Shown: in pieces, positions 1 to 7,542 of the stretch
Layout of the letters: each line of letters begins with the position of its first letter
Position numbering within the stretch: the first letter of the stretch is position 1
Virus record (IMG/VR): IMGVR_UViG_3300047121_000238
Location: 1-27,641 of that record
Strand: one strand, 5' to 3'
DNA: 27,641 nt
DNA from: a virus
Made by a program: the position numbers and the translations under genes
Notes under the pieces: model-generated
Databases searched by the model: none
What the model saw: only the letters and a program-made list of their open reading frames with translations
What the model was told of the DNA's origin: nothing

Positions 1-2033
1 TGCATCTTGAAGGCGCGGTCCGACTCCAGCTTCTGCTTTCGCTTAATCTTCAGCAACTGATTCGCCAGCTTCGTATTTCTGATTTCACGGATGTCAATAG
101 CATCCTCCAAGTTAATATCGCCCTTCTGCAATGCCATCTGTATACTGGCCTCCATACGCTCTCGCTCCTCGGCATCCGGAGAAACCTCAATGAAGATGCC
201 GAAGTCATAGATATACAAGTCCTTCAGAACATCGAGAATGGTAACATTGTACCTGCCTATCTGACCTATGAACTCTTCACGGAATGGAGCGTACTCAAGG
301 ATGTCAGCAACACGGCATGCTAGTCCTTCTGACACTGTCTTTGTGATGTACAGCGATGCATCAAGAATATGTCGCGTAGCAGTATTGGAATTAAGTGCAG
401 CGAGTTTCTGAACACCAACCAATGTCCTCGAATCAGGGACACTCGCATCACGAGCCTCATTAAGACCAGTGACAGCCCTAATCATGTCCATGTAGTGATT
501 GTAGTTCGCAATCAGAGCTTGTAGTTTCTGACCGCCAGAACTTGTCGTCAGCTCCTGGATAGGAATACGAGCATGGTTGAACTCACCATCTTGCGTGAAA
601 CTACGACCAACAACACTACCCGTTTGGAAATACAGCCTCAACGCATCCTCTGGAGTGTACTTGCCGCCCGTGCCCAGGTCAACTTCATTGATGCCATCAG
701 CGTCGATAAAGACACCATCAGGGACAACACGAGCGATGACCTGCTGCATCTTTAGGTGAGTGAGCTGTATCAAGTCAACAAAAGGTATCATCCTTCGTAC
801 CAATGACTCAATATTGCCCTTATACATTCGGGGAGCACACGCCACATAGTTGGGCATAGCATTTTGAGATGCGGACTTAGGACGAACCATATTCTCCATC
901 ATCTGCCAACGCAACATAATATTAGTGCCCATCACCATAACGCCCTCATACCACACCTCGATTGTCTTAGTAATGCGCTCAAAACCCTGCTCCTCCATCA
1001 TATCTACAGGAGGATTAAAGTTCTCGTCCTTCTCAATAATACGAGAACCACCCATCTCGGTAGTCTTCTTCTTGTACACAAAAGTGTGCGTAGTCTTGTA
1101 ATTGAAGAACAAAAGCGTTGCAGTGTCGTTCCTAAATAAACTATTGTTGTAGAACTGCGCTACATTGTAGTAGTCATACCAATTCTGGCTGTACTTACTA
1201 ATCTCCTGCATTTGCTCAACAGTTAGATTGGGGTCTAACTTAGTCAGCTCAGAGACAGGGATAGTTTTGACTTCTCCCCAGTAGAAGCAGTCACGGAAGT
1301 ACGGGTCTTCAGTATAACTGTATACCACATTAGCAGGGTCTACATACTGAACCCTAACCCCATCACCAGGGTTAAACTCATGCTTCGATATGCCGATACC
1401 GAGCACCATGAGGTCATACTCAACCCTCCTGCGTACATCTTGGTATCTACTGTCCTCAAGTATGGTATTCAATGCCTCCTCTTGAGCAATCTCAACAGAA
1501 GGCTTGTAGTTCATCTCCATGAACAACTGCAACTCATCATCATTCTCCGGAAGATCAGCAGGATTGACGGTCCATGGGTTGACACCAAAATTCTCCTGAG
1601 CGGCCATGAAAATGTCCTTACCAGCCATCTGCACCTCAACCGACTCTTGGAAGTCCCGGCGCTTCTGAATAGACGCAGAGTCTTGCGCCCTCGCCTTAAC
1701 CTTGAACAGCCTGTCCCCCATCCCATTCACCACGATATCAACAAACTTAGGTAGCACTGGCACTGGGGTCCAGTCAAGATTCATATATGACAAATCGCCG
1801 TTAACAGCGAGTTCATCCTTGTATTTCTGTACAGACTGCTCTCCACGTGCGTATAAACGCAGTCGGTGCATGTCCCTCCACTGAGAGTAGTACCTTGCCG
1901 AAGAAGAGTCTTTCCTAAACCATTCGTACTGAATAGCCTGACCTATCCTTAATCCAAACTCCTTCGTGCCCTTCTCAATGTCGGACACATATTGGTTTGG
2001 AAACGACGTAGGATTGATTATTGGTTTATCCAT
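1..2033 (-). CDS. Portal protein, 3' end cut off by the window edge
   Basis: The minus-strand frame stays open from an ATG at 2033 to base 1, giving 677 residues, so the C-terminus lies outside the window. It begins MDKPIINPTSFPNQYVSDIE. The identification rests on position (directly downstream of the large terminase, overlapping it by 8 nt) and on portal-like content: a long mixed alpha/beta protein whose visible end has PDAEERERMEASIQMALQKG followed by a Lys/Arg-rich helix, a pattern typical of portals of phages with large crAss-like terminases. A portal forms the dodecameric ring at the capsid vertex through which DNA is packaged and ejected. No breaks were seen. Another head-vertex protein is possible but less likely. 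Confidence 0.75.
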   Translation of the reverse strand, partial: MDKPIINPTSFPNQYVSDIEKGTKEFGLRIGQAIQYEWFRKDSSSARYYSQWRDMHRLRLYARGEQSVQKYKDELAVNGDLSYMNLDWTPVPVLPKFVDIVVNGMGDRLFKVKARAQDSASIQKRRDFQESVEVQMAGKDIFMAAQENFGVNPWTVNPADLPENDDELQLFMEMNYKPSVEIAQEEALNTILEDSRYQDVRRRVEYDLMVLGIGISKHEFNPGDGVRVQYVDPANVVYSYTEDPYFRDCFYWGEVKTIPVSELTKLDPNLTVEQMQEISKYSQNWYDYYNVAQFYNNSLFRNDTATLLFFNYKTTHTFVYKKKTTEMGGSRIIEKDENFNPPVDMMEEQGFERITKTIEVWYEGVMVMGTNIMLRWQMMENMVRPKSASQNAMPNYVACAPRMYKGNIESLVRRMIPFVDLIQLTHLKMQQVIARVVPDGVFIDADGINEVDLGTGGKYTPEDALRLYFQTGSVVGRSFTQDGEFNHARIPIQELTTSSGGQKLQALIANYNHYMDMIRAVTGLNEARDASVPDSRTLVGVQKLAALNSNTATRHILDASLYITKTVSEGLACRVADILEYAPFREEFIGQIGRYNVTILDVLKDLYIYDFGIFIEVSPDAEERERMEASIQMALQKGDINLEDAIDIREIRNTKLANQLLKIKRKQKLESDRAFKM

Positions 2034-4293
2034 TCTTCTCTATGCGGCTGAAGGAACTCTCATTATTATATCTGGCAAAGTTAATACTTATTTTAGAGGA
2101 CTTAATTTCTGACACATACAAGTGCTTCTGGTTCGCCATAATCGCCAGCCCAGAGCTTATAGACGCATCGTGCCTCGTTCTATTGGTGATATCAAACGCA
2201 GCCCAGTCCATCAGCGTTTTGTTGAAATACATAGACCCACAGTCGTCAGGATCTCTATACGTACCCTCGGCATCAAAGCCAACATGCTTCTCGATGTAAG
2301 ACTCAATAGCAGCAGCATGAGCCTGCTTGACATCTTCCGATGTGTTCGGAATGCCACCGAGTTCAACCTCCGTCTTGGATAGTTTCGATATGTGCTTGTC
2401 AGGTCTATTCAGCGAGAACGCCCTATATCCCCTGTTCTTAAAGTGGTATAACAGCCTCGGCTTGTTGTTCTCGGCAAGAACAGGCATCCCGTAGAACACA
2501 CAAGCCATCAGCACATCTTCGAAGAATATTTCAGCAGTCTGAGGTCGAGCGATGTACTCTAAGAAAAACATGCCACTGGGCGCGTCATCAACATTGAACT
2601 TAGTCAAGCCATGTAATGCACCATTAGACCCTCCTCCACCCACAACACCCGATATGTCGTATGAGTCACAGCCAAAAGACCCTATGTGCTCATTGCCAGG
2701 ATACTTCCTGCCATTGCGGTCAATAACCCTATTTTGAAGCCCAGCGGGTGGTATCCAACTGACTAAGAATCGCCCAGTCTTATTAGGAGTCCATATCACA
2801 TGGCTATCCTGAATGCCGTTCGCCCAATGAAACGACCCACGAGTTAGCGTTGTGTTAATCATAATGCCGTCATTGAAGTCAATCTGCTGATATATCTTGG
2901 TCAGATTGAATAGCGACATTCGGCTTTCATCACGAAACGCATGCGCCTCCGTGCGCGGGAACTGCCTGTAAAACTCATTCAGTGCATCCTGGTCCGACTT
3001 GAGCGACTGAACTTCATTCTCCCAATAGTTGACAGCACCGGTATAAATCTCCATATCATCAACGCCAACAACAGGGGATGCCGGCGAGTTAATGACGGGC
3101 CATCCATGCTTATCAATATACCCCTCGAAGTTCCACTCCATAGGGATGAACAGCTTGTACATACCACTCTTGGTCTGACCATTGGCATTTCGCTTGGTCA
3201 CATCAGAGTCATCATACAGCTCCTTGAAGTTCCCTCCTCCCTTTGCCTTGGCATTGCAGGTAGAGCCCATCATGCACTTGCCGACAATCTTACTGCCTAT
3301 ACGCAGAGTCGTTTTAGTAACCCGCCAGTTATTGAGGATATTCTCTGGTGGCAGCCACTTCCCACTTTCATCATGTATCAGCAGCAATAACTTCTCACCA
3401 TCATAGCTGTTGTCAGCGGTATTGCGCCAGTCAATAGTCGTATTCAGCCCATCCGGCGATGAGTCAGACATAACCTCGTGAATATTCTTGCGGGTTATCT
3501 TCGATGCCGGCAGTCGATAGGCAAGTTCCATCTTCGGCTTGTCCATGCCGTCCTGTATGGGCTTGAAGAAAAACGGATAGTTCGTTGATATGGGCACAAC
3601 CTTGTCCGTAAACATCTTCTTGGCATCAGCACCAGTCTTAGATAGTATGCCAATACGAGCGTTGCGTGACAATGTGCCAAGGTTAACAGCCATTGAAGAA
3701 CTCATAAACGAGAACCCGGAACGCCTAATCTTTAAGTAGCACATACCGAATGACCTATTATCAGCCATACATGCCTCCCAGAAAATGAAGAAAATCCTAT
3801 TAGCCTCCCGGAAGTCAGGGTATCCAACGTCAATCTTACTCCACTGAAGGTACATGTAGTACGCACCCGTAATGTATGTCGGCACTCCGTTGTTCATAAA
3901 CCACGCCCCCACATCTCTCTTATCAAACTCAGACTCAATGTATGGCGCATATGACTCCTTGAAGTCACGCGGCATCTCATTCCATTGAAATATTGACTTT
4001 ATCTTTTCTAATTGAGGCGGACAGTTCACCCGCTCCCAATACTGCTCAGACTTCTTGCTTGACCGTTGATACACCTGCTTAGGCACCTCGGGTATGCCTA
4101 TCTTCAACCCAGATATCTCATATACAGCCCCGAGAGTGCCATCCTTAGAAATAACGACAATGTCATACTCCCTATTATACCCATACACCCACTTCTTTTT
4201 CTGAACGGGCGCAGGCAGCACTCTGTATAGGCTATTTTGAACGTCTTTCTGCAAATCCTTGTCCATGCGTTTCGTTAGATGCCATAGGAGCAT
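2026..4293 (-). CDS. terL: Terminase large subunit (crAss-like type)
   Basis: Packaging motor: an ATPase that drives DNA into the prohead and a nuclease that cuts concatemers. In 755 residues, KIRRSGFSFMSSS (188-200) sits where the Walker A/adenine-binding segment is expected, and LLLLIHDES (302-310) is a Walker B strand with catalytic acidic residues. FPRTEAHAF (445-453) matches a segment conserved in this terminase group. FGCDSYD (540-546) is a candidate first acidic strand of the RNase H-like nuclease. The Walker A is degenerate, lacking a classical GKS/T, as is common in this group. The start at 4293 follows a GGAGGAGG run by 9 nt; the in-frame ATG at 4266 is an alternative. It overlaps the gene upstream and the portal gene downstream. 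Confidence 0.88.
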   Translation of the reverse strand: MLLWHLTKRMDKDLQKDVQNSLYRVLPAPVQKKKWVYGYNREYDIVVISKDGTLGAVYEISGLKIGIPEVPKQVYQRSSKKSEQYWERVNCPPQLEKIKSIFQWNEMPRDFKESYAPYIESEFDKRDVGAWFMNNGVPTYITGAYYMYLQWSKIDVGYPDFREANRIFFIFWEACMADNRSFGMCYLKIRRSGFSFMSSSMAVNLGTLSRNARIGILSKTGADAKKMFTDKVVPISTNYPFFFKPIQDGMDKPKMELAYRLPASKITRKNIHEVMSDSSPDGLNTTIDWRNTADNSYDGEKLLLLIHDESGKWLPPENILNNWRVTKTTLRIGSKIVGKCMMGSTCNAKAKGGGNFKELYDDSDVTKRNANGQTKSGMYKLFIPMEWNFEGYIDKHGWPVINSPASPVVGVDDMEIYTGAVNYWENEVQSLKSDQDALNEFYRQFPRTEAHAFRDESRMSLFNLTKIYQQIDFNDGIMINTTLTRGSFHWANGIQDSHVIWTPNKTGRFLVSWIPPAGLQNRVIDRNGRKYPGNEHIGSFGCDSYDISGVVGGGGSNGALHGLTKFNVDDAPSGMFFLEYIARPQTAEIFFEDVLMACVFYGMPVLAENNKPRLLYHFKNRGYRAFSLNRPDKHISKLSKTEVELGGIPNTSEDVKQAHAAAIESYIEKHVGFDAEGTYRDPDDCGSMYFNKTLMDWAAFDITNRTRHDASISSGLAIMANQKHLYVSEIKSSKISINFARYNNESSFSRIEKNG
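2076..2083 (-). promoter_or_regulatory. Possible Bacteroidota -7 box upstream of portal
   Basis: On the minus strand this reads TAACTTTG, a match to the Bacteroidota -7 consensus TAnnTTTG. It lies about 45 nt upstream of the portal start, inside the 3' end of the terminase gene. No clear -33 TTTG was identified, so this is a motif match only. Confidence 0.25.
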
Positions 4294-4507
4294 TCAGTAT
4301 GTCCTCCTCCTGCTGTATCCTCGTCAATATATCGAATGCATCCATAATCGCTAGTTTCTTGGTGGCGGCGGCATTCTTCATCCTATCAGCACTCAACTCA
4401 TCCTCCCCGCCAGTAATAATCTCCTGCTCAGCAACCTTAATGAGATGCTCCACAGCCTTGCGCCCAGCTTTTATTATATCCCTCTTGTACTGCTCATTAG
4501 TCTTCAT
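4232..4507 (-). CDS. Small helical protein, candidate terminase small subunit
   Basis: A 91-residue, charged, mostly helical protein (KRDIIKAGRKAVEHLIKVAE near the start; LSADRMKNAAATKKLAIMDAFDIL in the middle), with no membrane segment and no recognised domain. It lies immediately upstream of the large terminase gene and overlaps it by 62 nt, the usual place for a small terminase that recognises the packaging site. I infer the role from position, size and helical character alone. The start ATG overlaps the stop of the gene upstream (ATGA). Confidence 0.5.
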   Translation of the reverse strand: MKTNEQYKRDIIKAGRKAVEHLIKVAEQEIITGGEDELSADRMKNAAATKKLAIMDAFDILTRIQQEEDILNAPMASNETHGQGFAERRSK

Positions 4508-5067
4508 ATCTTGATGGCAATGTTACTGGTAAACATACGATATAGCACCTCCCCATCAACCTCGAACTCATACTCGCTCTCTGGTTGATAAATGACCTCA
4601 TCGCCTTCCTTCAGCCCAAGTGCTATCAACTCATCATTAATATAACGGATAGTGCCATGCAGTGGCTCCGAATTGCCGCCCTTATACAGCACCCACTCCT
4701 TCTCATCCGAAGGCTTTATGAAACAGTACTTATCGTGAGCATGCCACCTACCATCATCAGACTTAAACAAGAAGAACTGATCGTAGTCTAACACAAACGT
4801 ATTCTCCCCAAAGAAAGACTTGCCACTCTTCTGCCTACCATACATATCATAGTAGAACTTGAATACATTGTGGTGAACAATCAGCGTATCCCCAGGCTTG
4901 ATAGAACCGCTGTAGTCCATTGGCGTGCTGATGACCTCGGCATACCTATTTGAGAATCTGTGGTCTTCCTGAGAAACACTTACAATGAAGTCAACACCCC
5001 AATCCCGGGTGTTGTCATAACGCCGATCTCCCTTCGGCCTGACGATAAACTGAAATGGTGAACGCAT
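4504..5067 (-). CDS. GroES-like beta-barrel protein next to terminase
   Basis: 187 residues rich in beta strand and aromatics. Two stretches look like the chaperonin-10 fold: IKPGDTLIVHHNVFKFYY (about 57-74), and a C-terminal EGDEVIYQPESEYEFEVDGE followed by LYRMFTSNIAI, which parallels the GroES sequence GDIVIF...EVLIMSESDILAIV. Such proteins recur beside the terminase in Bacteroidota phages. The true GroES of this phage is more likely the gene at 11993-12259, so this one may be a head or packaging accessory protein that merely shares the fold. It overlaps the gene upstream by 1 nt (TGATG). Confidence 0.45.
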   Translation of the reverse strand: MRSPFQFIVRPKGDRRYDNTRDWGVDFIVSVSQEDHRFSNRYAEVISTPMDYSGSIKPGDTLIVHHNVFKFYYDMYGRQKSGKSFFGENTFVLDYDQFFLFKSDDGRWHAHDKYCFIKPSDEKEWVLYKGGNSEPLHGTIRYINDELIALGLKEGDEVIYQPESEYEFEVDGEVLYRMFTSNIAIKI

Positions 5068-5288
5068 CAGATAACTTCATACTCGATTGATATCGGCATA
5101 CAGGCATTAAACTCCTTCCAGAGCATGTGCTCATTGCGTGAGTTCGAGATATGTATCTTAATGCCACCTGATGAATCCTTCTTAATTAAGGATATCCTAA
5201 AATCGCCAGTCTTGTTGATTACAGGCTGATTGAGCTCGTAATGCATGCCATTCTTGTAATCCTGGCCTATTCCTACTTTTCGTATCAT
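5067..5288 (-). CDS. Hypothetical late protein, 73 aa
   Basis: Starts MIRKVGIGQDYKNGMHYELN and ends MPISIEYEVI. It looks like a small mixed beta protein with a single LWKEFN motif. There is no signal peptide, membrane helix or catalytic signature. It is read with the structural and packaging genes, abuts the GroES-like gene through a TGATG overlap, and follows 5290-5625 by 1 nt. I do not recognise a function; position suggests a virion or assembly role. Confidence 0.65.
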   Translation of the reverse strand: MIRKVGIGQDYKNGMHYELNQPVINKTGDFRISLIKKDSSGGIKIHISNSRNEHMLWKEFNACMPISIEYEVI

Positions 5289-5289
5289 A

Positions 5290-5625
5290 TTAAATTGGTT
5301 TAACTCTATTTCCCATCCCCACCCGTGCCTTCTCCCTCTTTTTTGCCGCTAACTTAGCACTACCGACTTCAGATGCAGTCTTTGGCGTCTTTGATGACAC
5401 CCTGCGACTAGGACGGCAGTATTCGTTGCTCCCACCTGCACCACAAGCCTTGCCAGTTCTTGTGTCCTTCCACTTCTCCGCTTCCCAGCGTTTCAGATTT
5501 GACCCAGCCTCTCCCTTGCGCACAGAGCCAGATTGCTTCCGGCACTTGGCAATAGCTTGTGACGCCCTTGCAGAAGGGAAGACGTCATATTGAGCCTTGA
5601 CCTTTCTGTAACAGGCGTCTTTCAC
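5290..5625 (-). CDS. DUF5872-like small basic Cys protein
   Basis: A 111-residue, strongly basic protein. The central motif RWEAEKWKDTRTGKACG followed by NEYCRPSRRVS and KTPKT matches a small family found in phages and giant viruses (DUF5872, named from memory). The N-terminus DACYRKVKAQYDVFPSARAS adds another Cys. The regularly spaced Cys residues (CYR, AKCRK, KACG, EYCR) could bind a metal. The function is not established; high basicity and the late-operon position suggest a virion or DNA-associated protein. The GTGA/ATGA overlap with the next gene upstream implies coupled translation. Confidence 0.6.
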   Translation of the reverse strand: MKDACYRKVKAQYDVFPSARASQAIAKCRKQSGSVRKGEAGSNLKRWEAEKWKDTRTGKACGAGGSNEYCRPSRRVSSKTPKTASEVGSAKLAAKKREKARVGMGNRVKPI

Positions 5626-5831
5626 TTGCGGACAATCTTCGTCTTCTTAACCTCACCATTAGGAGAGGCTGTTTTTACCTTAACTTTTTGACCCCCGTCT
5701 TTCCTAAATACACTCTTTGACTTTTCAACAGTGCCATCAGGATATTTATTGGTGTCTTTCTCAACATCGCGAACATGCTTCTTCTTAAGCATCATCATGC
5801 GGTCTTTTGCAGTGGGTTTTGGTTTCATCAT
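5622..5831 (-). CDS. Small lysine-rich hypothetical protein
   Basis: 69 residues, very rich in Lys (MLKKKHVRDVEKDTNKYP; KVKVKTASPNGEVKKTKIVRK), with short alternating strands near the C-terminus. It has no hydrophobic segment or known domain. It overlaps both neighbours by 4 nt (ATGA), placing it firmly in the late operon. Such small basic proteins in phage late operons may be virion-associated, but nothing in the sequence identifies a role. Confidence 0.6.
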   Translation of the reverse strand: MMKPKPTAKDRMMMLKKKHVRDVEKDTNKYPDGTVEKSKSVFRKDGGQKVKVKTASPNGEVKKTKIVRK

Positions 5832-6373
5832 AATTGTCTCATTATAAGGTTAAAATGCTCTAAGGTCACATTATTGGCAGCTGTAGCGTTTGCTACATAA
5901 ATTTCAACATACTGATTAGTAGCTAAAGTGATAATAGCTGCGTTTGATACGCTTGATGCCTTTCCACCACTAGAAGTTATTGTGTCTGATTCGGAATGCG
6001 CCACTGGGGCTCCATTTACATGTATTCGAAACAACAAATTCTGGTTATTAGAAGATGATGCTGAAACATAGTAGGTCACATAAAAAGTCCTAGATGCGCC
6101 AGTATTTGTTATTCGCCCAAGGCTGTTGGTTGTCAGCGAAACATCATTCGAATTTCCCTGAGTGGTAGTCGCATTCAAAAGAACAAACGAGTTTTGCGAA
6201 GCAATCGCTGTTACTTCGCCGGCAGAGCTATCGTAAATTTCAGAATAAGATACCAACGATGACAGGCTACTAATAGTAACATTTTTCGTTGCATTACTAT
6301 CGCTTGCGTCAGTAACGATCAATAAGTCGTTACTAGCAGGAGTTACTACAGGATATGTACTTATCTTAGGCAT
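5828..6373 (-). CDS. Fibre or head-decoration protein
   Basis: 181 residues rich in Ser, Thr, Asn and Ala. The N-terminal MPKISTYPVVTPASNDLLIV followed by TKNVTISSL is the 'values and parameters' attachment segment common at the start of phage fibre proteins. The remainder is beta-rich (FYVTYYVSASSSNNQNLLFR; EIYVANATAANNVTLEHFNL), consistent with a jelly-roll or C1q-like receptor-binding or decoration domain. It is probably a short tail or head fibre. The start overlaps the stop of the upstream gene by 1 nt (TAATG). Confidence 0.6.
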   Translation of the reverse strand: MPKISTYPVVTPASNDLLIVTDASDSNATKNVTISSLSSLVSYSEIYDSSAGEVTAIASQNSFVLLNATTTQGNSNDVSLTTNSLGRITNTGASRTFYVTYYVSASSSNNQNLLFRIHVNGAPVAHSESDTITSSGGKASSVSNAAIITLATNQYVEIYVANATAANNVTLEHFNLIMRQL

Positions 6374-6807
6374 TACAATCTTCTTTTTCTTTTCCTTTCC
6401 ATTCTTGCATCAACACGATCTTTGAATCTTTCAAATCTCGCTTCCTTTCTTGTTGGGACAGAGCTTTTAGCCTGTTCTCTATACGCTTTTCTGTCCATTG
6501 ATGTGGCTGATTTTGGCTCTGTAGTCGCTTTTTTTGCGGCGGGAGCTGACTTTATCTCTGTAGCCGCTTTATTATTAACAGAAGAGCTCGTCACAGAAGT
6601 CGCCATTTTACCACTCGGCATTTTCTCAATAGGGGTGTAGGATGACGGTCTACCAGATGCTATTCTAGCATCCTCTTCCTCCTTTGTTCTAGTGTGATAT
6701 GACTTACCACCAAATGTGAATGTCTCTTTGCCTGCTTTTCTAGCACCAGAGAAAGCCCGGCCAAATGGAGTTACTTTACCTCCAGTACTATATGATTTCT
6801 TTTTCAT
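6373..6807 (-). CDS. Basic virion-type protein with FTFGGKSYHTRTKEE motif
   Basis: 144 residues from the ATG at 6807, which overlaps the stop of the gene upstream (ATGA); a longer version would need a TTG start. The N-terminal half holds GRAFSGARKAGKETFTFGGK and SYHTRTKEE, a short 'F-W/F-x-GK-x-Y-x-T' module that recurs in small structural genes of many phages. The middle is low-complexity Ala/Lys/Ser/Thr, and the C-terminus is extremely basic (ARFERFKDRVDARMERKRKRRL). Probably virion-associated; no enzyme motif seen. Confidence 0.6.
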   Translation of the reverse strand: MKKKSYSTGGKVTPFGRAFSGARKAGKETFTFGGKSYHTRTKEEEDARIASGRPSSYTPIEKMPSGKMATSVTSSSVNNKAATEIKSAPAAKKATTEPKSATSMDRKAYREQAKSSVPTRKEARFERFKDRVDARMERKRKRRL

Positions 6808-6965
6808 TTGCAAGATGATTTAGGCTTTTTCATTCCAGGTAGAGGAGACTTACCGCCTTTAGCATAGGTGGTGGGTTTCATTGGCGTCTTACCGCCCTTA
6901 GCATACTTGGTGTTTTTCATATCACAGGTACAGGTTTTGTTTTTGCATTTTGAACAGCCTTTCAT
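6804..6965 (-). CDS. Small Cys/Lys-rich protein with a YAKGGK repeat
   Basis: 53 residues. The start has four closely spaced cysteines (MKGCSKCKNKTCTCDM), then two copies of a YAKGGK unit (KYAKGGKTP, TYAKGGKSP), and it ends PKSSCK. It overlaps its neighbours on both sides by 4 nt (ATGA), which argues that it is translated although it is short. The Cys cluster could bind a metal. No family recognised. Confidence 0.6.
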   Translation of the reverse strand: MKGCSKCKNKTCTCDMKNTKYAKGGKTPMKPTTYAKGGKSPLPGMKKPKSSCK

Positions 6966-7165
6966 TTCTCGAATTTTTTAATGATGCTGCAAATATAACT
7001 ATGTAATCCATCCTTGTTATTTTTCCCAGCCAACCCCTTAATCTTGGACACCTGACTGGGATTTAGAATGTACTCCCCACCGGTAGCCTCTCCAATCTTC
7101 CGGCCATTCCGAATCAAGTCTATCGGGTTCTTCTTGTGAGAAAATGGACCAGGGGTTTTCTTCAT
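6962..7165 (-). CDS. Small protein with a GGEYILNPSQ motif
   Basis: 67 residues. It starts MKKTPGPFSHKKNPIDLI and contains GEATGGEYILNPSQVSKI at about residues 25-42, a motif I recall from small phage structural-region proteins of unknown function. The C-terminal part is a basic helix ending IIKKFEK. It overlaps both neighbours through ATGA junctions. No signal peptide or membrane helix. Confidence 0.6.
   Translation of the reverse strand: MKKTPGPFSHKKNPIDLIRNGRKIGEATGGEYILNPSQVSKIKGLAGKNNKDGLHSYICSIIKKFEK
6990..6997 (-). promoter_or_regulatory. Possible -7 box before the small Cys protein
   Basis: The minus strand reads TATATTTG, an exact TAnnTTTG match, 25 nt upstream of the start at 6965. 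It lies within the 3' end of the gene at 6962-7165. There is no convincing -33 partner. Confidence 0.35.
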
Positions 7166-7542
7166 ATTCTAGTCAGCAGCACAAATATAACACAAAGCGC
7201 AACGACAGCGAAAACCCACTTAGGCACAACAGTTTTAGTCTTTACAATCTCACGATAGACAGTATCCCCTCGATATCGCTGAACGACAGTGTCAACCTTC
7301 AACTTCACGACAACCCTGCCGCTGTCTGAAAATAAAGAGACCTTAACAGGACCTGATGCTGTTTCGTATTTAAAAGCCTTCAACACCCCGGCTGAGTCAC
7401 ACTCAACCGGGATGTATGTCGTCGTGTAGACCGGCATCTGTATCGTGTCGATCTGAATCTGCTTCACATACTCCGTCACCGTCGCCTTGCGACTGCAAGA
7501 GGCAAGAAGCAGCAGGACTATTATGCCTGCGCTTCTGACCAT
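7162..7542 (-). CDS. Probable unimolecular spanin (lipoprotein plus C-terminal TM)
   Basis: 126 residues. The N-terminus has a short positive region and a hydrophobic run ending in a lipobox LASC at 13-16, so Cys16 should be lipidated and anchored to the outer membrane. The C-terminal segment WVFAVVALCVIFVLLTRI (about 109-126) is a membrane helix. The stretch between is beta-rich and periplasmic. A lipoprotein signal at one end and a TM helix at the other is the layout of unimolecular spanins such as T1 gp11, which join and fuse the two membranes in the last step of lysis. A holin candidate lies upstream in the same operon. Alternative: an envelope lipoprotein unrelated to lysis. Confidence 0.65.
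   Translation of the reverse strand: MVRSAGIIVLLLLASCSRKATVTEYVKQIQIDTIQMPVYTTTYIPVECDSAGVLKAFKYETASGPVKVSLFSDSGRVVVKLKVDTVVQRYRGDTVYREIVKTKTVVPKWVFAVVALCVIFVLLTRI
7182..7189 (-). promoter_or_regulatory. Possible -7 box before 6962-7165
   Basis: TATATTTG on the minus strand, 16 nt upstream of the start at 7165, an exact TAnnTTTG match. It sits inside the 3' coding end of the spanin-like gene, so it would be an internal late promoter. A -33 element was not clear. Confidence 0.35.
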
